Below, one piece after another: positions 56,509 through 61,495 of a stretch of 61,495 nt of DNA. The notes below the pieces were generated by a model. The model worked only from the letters and a program-made list of their open reading frames with translations, was not told the origin of the DNA and ran no database searches. The position numbers and the translations under genes are program-made. Position 1 is the stretch's first letter; every line of letters begins with the position of its first letter. Origin of the DNA: UBA922 sp964571295 (GTDB taxonomy: Bacteria > Patescibacteriota > Patescibacteriia > Magasanikbacterales > UBA922); assembly GCA_964571295.1 (NCBI GenBank), contig CAZNAO010000002.1:1-61495 (forward strand). The letters are read 5' to 3'.

Positions 56509-57414
56509 TTACGTTCGCAAATACTTACGCATTGCGAGCAGACTCGAGATAAGGGTGAGTAGAAATACTGACCCGAACTGTATCCCGAGCAGGAGGAGTA
56601 TATGTGATGAAAAGTAGGTTGTCAAGATTGCACTCGACTCAAAAACGACGCTGATATAGGGGTCGAGGAAGCGGAGGGTGAACCATACCGCGACCGCAGT
56701 AATGGCACTACTCACGACGCTGAAAATAAGCGATTCGAGGATATACGGTCCACTGATAAACCAATTGGTCGCCCCCACCAGTCGCTTGATCCCGATCTCG
56801 GCGCGCTGGGTATAGATTGCGACCCGGATGGTATTGAAGATAATGACAAATGCAATCACGGCAAAGAGTGCAGTAAGTGCATAGGTAAAGCGCTCGACCT
56901 GATGCGTAACGGTCTCAATCCGATCGATTGCAGTCTCGGTATCTCCGAATGTTTTCGCTTCGATGATATCCTCGTACTCCGGCACCGAAAGTGCAGCGAT
57001 GATTTTCTCATAATCTCTCGGCTCGCGCGTCTTCACGATCAGGGTTGAACCGAGTGGATTGGTACCAAGTTCGTCAAGTGATGCGATAATTTCAGTGTTT
57101 CCGGAATAGGTCGATTTGAATTCTTCGAGTACTTCCTCACGACTGAGGTATCGCTCTTCGGTTACCTCTGGCAAACCTGAGACGAAGTCGCGCACTTCCG
57201 TAATTTTTTCTTCTGGAGCTGCTGGATCAAAATAGATACTTACATCAATCTGATCCTTGACCGAGGTGATCGATCGGTCGGTCAGGACGCGCACGATGAT
57301 AAGTGTATTGATCGACAGGAGCATGAGCACCAAAATGAGTACAGTCATGACAGACAGGCTCATGTTTCGCACGATATCCTGGAACGAGAATTTGATTATT
57401 CGACCTAAAGACAT
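56509..57414 (-). CDS. ftsX: Cell-division protein FtsX
   Basis: 301 aa. One N-terminal transmembrane segment (M-T-V-L-I-L-V-L-M-L-L-S-I-N), a periplasmic-type loop with S-I-Y-F-D-P-A-A-P-E-E-K-I and Y-L-S-R-E-E-V-L-E-E-F, then three C-terminal transmembrane segments in an FtsX domain (I-G-I-K-R-L-V-G-A-T-N-W-F-I). Together with FtsE it regulates peptidoglycan hydrolases during division, plausibly the M23 protein at 9384. It ends 2 bp before tRNA-Gln(UUG). Confidence 0.95.
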   Translation of the reverse strand: MSLGRIIKFSFQDIVRNMSLSVMTVLILVLMLLSINTLIIVRVLTDRSITSVKDQIDVSIYFDPAAPEEKITEVRDFVSGLPEVTEERYLSREEVLEEFKSTYSGNTEIIASLDELGTNPLGSTLIVKTREPRDYEKIIAALSVPEYEDIIEAKTFGDTETAIDRIETVTHQVERFTYALTALFAVIAFVIIFNTIRVAIYTQRAEIGIKRLVGATNWFISGPYILESLIFSVVSSAITAVAVWFTLRFLDPYISVVFESSAILTTYFSSHILLLLGIQFGSVFLLTLISSLLAMRKYLRT

Positions 57415-57514
57415 AATAAAATTTCTAATTATTCTAATTGATCTAAATATCCTAACATTTTGAACATTTTTAGAATAATTAGACTAATTAGGTTAATTAG
57501 AATAATTTCCCCAT
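57415..57514. repeat. A/T-rich word-repeat spacer between ftsE and ftsX
   Basis: About 100 bp composed of variants of CTAATTA, TTCTAATT and AGAATAATTAG, giving TAATTATTCTAATT on one side and AGAATAATTAG plus AATTAGAATAATT on the other, an imperfect inverted repeat. It is unusual because ftsE and ftsX normally overlap. Confidence 0.6.
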
Positions 57515-58195
57515 TTAAATCCGGTATTTCCCTTCCCGCTCGTCACTTGATACTCGTCCCTCATGCAATACCACGACTCTGCGGCGAAGCTGATTGACGA
57601 TTTCACGGTTGTGCGTCACGAGCACGATCGTGGTACCGAATTCATTTATTTTTTTCAGAATCTCAATGATTTCCTGCGTATTGATTGAATCGAGGTTACC
57701 GGTCGGCTCATCTGCCACGAGAATTTTCGGACGATGCACGAGTGATCGGGCGATCGCTACACGCTGCTGTTCGCCACCTGAGAGCTGATGCGGATAGCGA
57801 TCCAATTTGTGTGGCAATCCCACAATTTCAAGCACACGCGGAACTACAGCTCCGATACGTGAGCGCTTTTCCCCTGCCACTTCGAGTGCAAAGGCGACGT
57901 TTTCTTTTACGGTCTTTTTGGGTAATAATTTGAAATCCTGAAAAATCACGCCGATCTGACGGCGAAGCAAAGGAATATCCGAGAGTCCTATCTTAGTGAT
58001 ATCCCATCCTCCGATCTCGATCGATCCTGCACTTGGTCGCTCTTCGGCAATCAGCATTTTTACCAGGGTCGTTTTTCCAGTCCCGCTTTGTCCTACGATT
58101 GAGACAAATTCGCCCGGTTCGATATGGAGGCTCACTTCATTCAATCCCACGCTGTCGCGGGAATAGAATTTGCTGACATTTTTGAGCGTAATCAT
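57515..58195 (-). CDS. ftsE: Cell-division ATP-binding protein FtsE
   Basis: 226 aa from ATG 58195. ABC ATPase: Walker A G-Q-S-G-T-G-K-T-T, Q-loop V-I-F-Q-D-F-K-L-L, signature L-S-G-G-E-Q-Q-R, Walker B I-L-V-A-D-E-P-T-G-N-L-D, H-loop V-T-H-N. The F-Q-D-F-K-L-L-x-x-K-T-V-x-E-N block is FtsE-typical. Its partner ftsX is downstream, but separated by a 100-bp repetitive spacer. Confidence 0.96.
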   Translation of the reverse strand: MITLKNVSKFYSRDSVGLNEVSLHIEPGEFVSIVGQSGTGKTTLVKMLIAEERPSAGSIEIGGWDITKIGLSDIPLLRRQIGVIFQDFKLLPKKTVKENVAFALEVAGEKRSRIGAVVPRVLEIVGLPHKLDRYPHQLSGGEQQRVAIARSLVHRPKILVADEPTGNLDSINTQEIIEILKKINEFGTTIVLVTHNREIVNQLRRRVVVLHEGRVSSDEREGKYRI

Positions 58196-58422
58196 AGATA
58201 ACATAGATACGTGAAATACAGTATAACATATCTTTGAATCATGGAACAATACACATGAGACGGGCAGTACACTTTTCAACCTCTTCTGTATTTATTTTCA
58301 TTAACCTATATAAAATAAAAACTCACAAAACCAATCATTTCACCATTGTTTTCATTTCACATTGTTGCTTTTTTCCCGATGCATCTTCATGATATACTGT
58401 AAGCTTAATACTACATATTGAT

Positions 58423-59268
58423 ATGCCCACACTTCACATTCTCGGATCGGGAAGCTGCTTTCCGACAACATTACAAAAGGGGCGATTGCCTCCGGGCTAT
58501 CTGATCGAATGGGGACAATCTTCCCGTTTGCTTTTTGAATGTTCCGAAGGAATTACCCGACGACTGGAAGCGATCGGCGTCTTGCCCGATGATATCGCGC
58601 ACCTTGCGGTGAGCCACTCGCATCCCGATCATTGCGCCCTACCACAATTCATCCAATCCACACACTGCTCCCGCAGCACCAAACCCGGATTTTCACGGGA
58701 CGATCCGTCTACGTTTTCGGAATTGCATCTCTACACGTCGAAACATATTATCAAAAACCTTCCGATCCTCAACAAAATTCATTTTCAAGAGACGGTCGCC
58801 GGAAAAACCGCAGGTCTCGTATTCCCGATCATTCATCCGCATGAACTTCCTGCGCCTGATTCAATCGCTCTGCCTGAAGGGGCCACACTCACTGCAGCGC
58901 ATGTGTATCACGGATTCGGCAAAGTCGATGCGCTCGCGTTCCGCCTCACGCTTCCGTCGGGCATAGTTATCGCGTATTCGGGAGACACGGGCATGTGTGA
59001 TGGAATCATGGACATCGCCCGGGGTGCTGACATATTCATTTCAGAAGCATCGACCTTGATCGGGGACGACACAGCTGCACACGTCTACGGACACCTGAAT
59101 CCGAGACAAGCGGGTGAGATCGCGCGACAAAGCGGGGTCAAACAATTGATTCTCACCCATTATGCCGGATTTGATTCGCCCCGTGCCATGAAAAAAGACT
59201 GTAAACGAAGCGGCTTTGCCGGGAAAATAATCATTGCGATGGATGGAATGAAACTGCGCATACCATAA
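58423..59268 (+). CDS. Metallo-beta-lactamase-fold hydrolase, RNase Z-like
   Basis: 281 aa. The N-terminus L-H-I-L-G-S-G-S-C-F-P, the metal motif S-H-S-H-P-D-H, Y-S-G-D-T-G, and L-T-H-Y-A-G are in the order seen in RNase Z/arylsulfatase enzymes. The exosite arm of true RNase Z is not obvious, so tRNA 3' processing is possible but not certain; several tRNAs in this window lack encoded CCA and would need such an enzyme. A TATACT box is about 25 bp upstream of the start. Confidence 0.85.
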   Translation: MPTLHILGSGSCFPTTLQKGRLPPGYLIEWGQSSRLLFECSEGITRRLEAIGVLPDDIAHLAVSHSHPDHCALPQFIQSTHCSRSTKPGFSRDDPSTFSELHLYTSKHIIKNLPILNKIHFQETVAGKTAGLVFPIIHPHELPAPDSIALPEGATLTAAHVYHGFGKVDALAFRLTLPSGIVIAYSGDTGMCDGIMDIARGADIFISEASTLIGDDTAAHVYGHLNPRQAGEIARQSGVKQLILTHYAGFDSPRAMKKDCKRSGFAGKIIIAMDGMKLRIP

Positions 59269-59269
59269 T

Positions 59270-59302
59270 AAATCCTGCACCAGAACGGTTGCAGGGTTTA
59301 TT
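59270..59302. terminator. Bidirectional terminator
   Basis: AAATCCTGC...GCAGGGTTTATTT; loop sequence resembles that of the terminator at 16889. Between the RNase Z-like gene and convergent msrB. Confidence 0.75.
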
Positions 59303-59681
59303 TCGTAGCATCAGGCTTCAGATTGAGACAGACCGAATTCATACAATACCGCATACCGGTATCCGTGGGTCCGTCGGGGAATACATGTCCCAAATGCGAT
59401 CCACAATGCGCACATACGATTTCGGTGCGGCGCATGCCATAACTCTCATCAGTGATTTCACTGACCGCACCCGGAAGCGCCGTATCAAATGACGGCCAGC
59501 CCGTGCCTGAATCGAATTTGGCATCAGAAGAAAACAACGGACTGTCACATACTTTGCAGTTATACGTTCCCTTGGTTTTTTCATATAACAATTCTCCCGA
59601 AAATGGAGCCTCGGTTCCTTTTTCACGTAATACGTGATATTCCTCTGGTGTTAATTTGTCTTTCAATTCTTTTTCGTCCAT
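59298..59681 (-). CDS. msrB: Peptide methionine-(R)-S-oxide reductase MsrB
   Basis: 127 aa from ATG 59681. Zinc site C-K-V-C-D-S and C-A-H-C-G-S-H-L-G-H-V-F; F-D-S-G-T-G-W-P-S-F; catalytic cysteine in R-Y-C-M-N-S-V-C-L. Repairs R-sulfoxides of methionine. msrA is 54 bp upstream on the same strand, so the pair is likely one operon. Confidence 0.96.
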   Translation of the reverse strand: MDEKELKDKLTPEEYHVLREKGTEAPFSGELLYEKTKGTYNCKVCDSPLFSSDAKFDSGTGWPSFDTALPGAVSEITDESYGMRRTEIVCAHCGSHLGHVFPDGPTDTGMRYCMNSVCLNLKPDATK

Positions 59682-59735
59682 ATGATTATAGTTCGGAGCC
59701 AATAGCAAGAAAGTTCATAAAAAAAATGTATTTTC

Positions 59736-60302
59736 CTACTCACTCTTGGCTTCTGTCTGTGAACTTACTAATAATTCTTTAAATTGTTTCTGTAATTTAT
59801 CGAGCTTTGGCTTGATCACCAGCGCGCAATACGGTTTGTCCTTATGATGCTCGTAATAATTATGGTGATAGTCCTCCGCTTCGTAAAAAGTTGTCGCCGG
59901 GACCACTTCCGTAACCACCGGATGATCGTATGCATGACTCTCATTCAGTTCCGCGATAATTTTTTCAGCTGTATGTTTTTCTTCATCATTTGAGTAGAAA
60001 ATTGCTGATCGGTACTGAGTGCCGACGTCCGCACCCTGCCGATTGCGCGTGGTCGGGTCATGGGTATTGAAGAATACCGCGAGCAAATCGTCGTATGAAA
60101 TAATTGATGGATCGTATTCGATCTTGATCGCTTCTGCGTGTCCGGTCGTTCCCATACTTACCGCCTCATACGTCGGATTCGGGACTCCGCCTCCGGTATA
60201 CCCCGGCACGACTGAGACGACACCTTTTAGTGCCTTAAATACCGCTTCAGTACACCAGAAGCAGCCATTTGCGAAAACTGTGGTTTTGAGTGGGTGGTCC
60301 AT
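59736..60302 (-). CDS. msrA: Peptide methionine-(S)-S-oxide reductase MsrA
   Basis: 188 aa. G-C-F-W-C-T-E-A-V-F with the catalytic cysteine at the N-terminus, G-Y-T-G-G-G, Y-D-P-S-I-I-S-Y-D-D-L-L-A-V-F-F, D-P-T-T-R-N-R-Q-G-A-D-V-G-T-Q-Y-R-S. No signal peptide. The C-terminal tail lacks a Cys pair, so reduction may rely on an external thiol donor. Confidence 0.97.
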   Translation of the reverse strand: MDHPLKTTVFANGCFWCTEAVFKALKGVVSVVPGYTGGGVPNPTYEAVSMGTTGHAEAIKIEYDPSIISYDDLLAVFFNTHDPTTRNRQGADVGTQYRSAIFYSNDEEKHTAEKIIAELNESHAYDHPVVTEVVPATTFYEAEDYHHNYYEHHKDKPYCALVIKPKLDKLQKQFKELLVSSQTEAKSE

Positions 60303-60342
60303 ATAAAGCTAGTATAGAACAGGAATGAAACTTAAACAAATT

Positions 60343-60367
60343 TAAATCACCCTGCTAAGGTGATTTA
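60343..60367. terminator. Hairpin 1 of the intergenic array
   Basis: TAAATCACC-CTGCTAA-GGTGATTTA, upstream of msrA and downstream of the tRNA-Thr transcript. Confidence 0.6.
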
Positions 60368-60370
60368 ATG

Positions 60371-60387
60371 TGAGCCGACATCGGGGA
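60371..60387. repeat. 17-bp copy of the tRNA-Thr 3' end
   Basis: TGAGCCGACATCGGGGA is identical to 60528-60544, the 3' end of tRNA-Thr(CGU). The copies are 157 bp apart. This looks like an att-type duplication or a tRNA fragment left by recombination. Confidence 0.7.
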
Positions 60388-60400
60388 AATCTCACCATTC

Positions 60401-60459
60401 CACGAAAACCTTCGGGTTTTCGTGTACTTTCCTCAGCATGTGAAACCTTACGGTTTCAC
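60401..60459. repeat. Two perfect hairpins
   Basis: CACGAAAACC-TTCG-GGTTTTCGTG (60401-60424, UUCG tetraloop) and GTGAAACC-TTAC-GGTTTCAC (60440-60459). They lie between the two copies of the tRNA-Thr 3' end. Confidence 0.7.
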
Positions 60460-60492
60460 CCTTCCCTCGGTTCGACCCTGCTCATCCAAACC

Positions 60493-60528
60493 AATAATAA
60501 ACACGTGCTTAAGCACGTGTTTATTATT
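60493..60528. terminator. 36-bp perfect palindrome next to tRNA-Thr
   Basis: AATAATAAACACGTGCTT followed by its exact reverse complement. It starts 2 bases after the tRNA-Thr 3' end on the minus strand and probably terminates it. Confidence 0.75.
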
Positions 60529-60529
60529 G

Positions 60530-60602
60530 AGCCGACATCGGGGATCGAACCCGAGACCTACAGTTTACGATACTGTCGCTCTACCAGCTGAGCTATGTCG
60601 GC
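60530..60602 (-). tRNA. tRNA-Thr (anticodon CGU)
   Basis: 73 nt. Acceptor GCCGACA/TGTCGGC, D-arm AGCTCAGCTGGTAGAGC, anticodon stem ACAGT/ACTGT with loop ATCGTAA (anticodon CGT), T-loop TTCGATC. Discriminator U. CCA not encoded. Confidence 0.95.
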
Positions 60603-60711
60603 GCGTGACTTATACGTCGAAAGTTGAACATCATAAAGTCCAGAGAAAATACTAAAATATCTGACTTTTGACAAAGAGTAGTGTAACGAATGTTAAGTGA
60701 AATGTCAATTG

Positions 60712-60782
60712 AGCGGGATACGAGAATCGGACTCGCTTCTCTGGCTTGGGAAGCCAGCATAATACCATTATACTAATCCCGC
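60712..60782 (-). tRNA. tRNA-Gly (anticodon CCC)
   Basis: 71 nt. Acceptor GCGGGAT/ATCCCGC, D-loop with AATGGTA, anticodon stem CTGGC/GCCAG with loop TTCCCAA (anticodon CCC). The T-loop reads TCCGATT, with C where U55 is almost universal. CCA not encoded. Confidence 0.9.
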
Positions 60783-60785
60783 ATG

Positions 60786-60820
60786 AAAACGTCCGGCTGT
60801 GTTACGCCGGACGTTTTATT
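60786..60820. terminator. Terminator
   Basis: AAAACGTCCGGC-TGTGTTAC-GCCGGACGTTTTATT, right after the PPIC gene stop on the minus strand. Confidence 0.9.
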
Positions 60821-61495
60821 ATTCCATGGTTCCGGTAGTTTCGACTGTCTGCACCTCTGGAGTACTGGTCGGCGCAGTCGTCAATTCTTCAAACGGATTC
60901 CTGAGACCTTTTGATACCTTGATTTCAGCTGAAAGCAATCTACCATTCATATAGTCTGCAAATGGTGCGGTGTCATTCTCATTAGTTGCGAATAGTATAT
61001 GTCGTGCTTTTACTTCTTTGACACTTTCTCCGGTTGTTGCATCTTTGGTCGTGCGGATATCATCAACACGGATGATGTGATAGCCGAATTCGGTTTCCAC
61101 CAATTCAGAAGCGAGTTCACCTTTTTTTAGAGCAAATGTTGCTTCTTCGAATTGAGGTACCATTGCCCCCGGACCAAACCATCCCAAATCTCCGCCCTGA
61201 TCTTTGGTACTGTCTGATCCGAATTCACTTGCCAGCTGTTCAAATTTTTCCCCTTTCTTGATTCGGTCAAGCACACTTTGTGCCTTAGTCTTGATTTCTT
61301 CTTTTGCATTCGGATCACGCACCGAATCCAAATATACGGTTGATAGCTTACTCTCAAGTTCTGCAGGGTACACAATCTTCTGTACGAACTCATCAAGGTT
61401 CCAGCCGTAGCGCCCTGAAATTTCCTCATCTGCTTTCTCACGGTTTTCAAAACTCGGCAACAATTTCGTATCGACGATGGTATTGAGTTCATCCT
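60819..61495 (-). CDS. PPIC-type peptidyl-prolyl isomerase (N-terminus beyond window)
   Basis: The frame is open to the right edge, so the N-terminus, probably with a signal or membrane anchor, is missing; about 225 codons are visible. The parvulin domain has A-Q-S-V-L-D-R-I-K-K-G-E-K-F-E-Q-L-A, D-Q-G-G-D-L-G-W-F-G-P-G-A-M-V-P-Q-F-E-E-A-T-F and F-G-Y-H-I-I-R-V. The upstream helices resemble the SurA/PrsA chaperone region. The C-terminal tail is Thr/Glu-rich. It assists folding of exported proteins. Confidence 0.92.
   Translation of the reverse strand, partial: DELNTIVDTKLLPSFENREKADEEISGRYGWNLDEFVQKIVYPAELESKLSTVYLDSVRDPNAKEEIKTKAQSVLDRIKKGEKFEQLASEFGSDSTKDQGGDLGWFGPGAMVPQFEEATFALKKGELASELVETEFGYHIIRVDDIRTTKDATTGESVKEVKARHILFATNENDTAPFADYMNGRLLSAEIKVSKGLRNPFEELTTAPTSTPEVQTVETTGTME

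Noticed and set aside
1..61495. CRISPR array
   Set aside because: No series of regularly spaced direct repeats was seen, and no Cas-like gene is present.
1..61495. UGA recoded as glycine (code 25)
   Set aside because: TGA ends real genes (for example 20516 and the 35079 gene), and conserved Gly positions use normal Gly codons.

Overview
The window looks like a chromosomal scaffold from a Patescibacteria (CPR) bacterium. Pointers are an archaeal-type UMP kinase, a translin-family protein, a SWIB-domain protein, a CxxC-x17-CxxC Gly-rich protein, a VirD4-like ATPase of the kind common in that group, and a large PA14/peptidoglycan-binding surface protein. Most host genes have weak Shine-Dalgarno signals, and some promoters sit so close to the start codon that mRNAs should be leaderless. 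TGA is used as a stop (for example at 20516 and 35079), so the UGA-glycine code is not supported. There is no rRNA, so the lineage cannot be fixed from sequence alone.

Layout: 1-8103 is a Fe-S assembly region: a minus-strand operon (Rrf2/IscR-like regulator, IscS-like desulfurase, SufB, SufD, SufS, SufU, SufC, SufT, thioredoxin-like ferredoxin, ferredoxin) facing a divergent ferredoxin-reductase-like gene, with interleaved promoters around an inverted repeat. 8173-16507 holds an exonuclease interrupted by an artificial assembly gap, a coiled-coil protein, an M23 peptidase, fmt, a glycosyltransferase, a MurE-like ligase, translin, Nudix, a DsbA-like protein whose two halves are in swapped order, and superoxide dismutase. 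16536-16926 is a promoter- and terminator-bounded structured RNA that I cannot name. 16940-34013 carries housekeeping genes (rpoD, dnaG, pyrH, cysS, dnaX), the VirD4-like ATPase block, tRNA-Gln(CUG), a cyclophilin lipoprotein, a MerR/TipAS regulator and an O-antigen-ligase-like protein.

35032-43566 is the most interesting part. Two separate cobalamin riboswitches, one on each strand about 4 kb apart, share 16-nt and 13-nt identical core segments. Each precedes genes for DUF4430 proteins, the fold of the C-terminal domain of transcobalamin and intrinsic factor. The plus-strand operon adds an 887-aa membrane-anchored protein with two DUF4430-like domains and an alpha/alpha toroid, followed by a small polytopic membrane protein. 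I read this as a B12 capture-and-uptake system built from the same two folds as the animal B12 carriers.

43702-61495 contains a HAD phosphatase, two ECF sigma factors (one with a membrane partner), MarR and GreA, an LCP protein, a 2H phosphoesterase, a DUF6629 protein, the large surface protein, TerC, a decayed serine recombinase against tRNA-Gln(UUG), ftsX/ftsE, an RNase Z-like protein, msrB, msrA, a hairpin array with tRNA-Thr and tRNA-Gly, and a PPIC-type foldase cut by the window edge. Scattered through the window are short, GC-rich, single-gene units with sigma-70 promoters, 5'-UTR hairpins and strong Shine-Dalgarno sequences (20322, 38590, 38955, 46918, 50044 and the 35079 gene) that stand out from their AT-richer neighbours.
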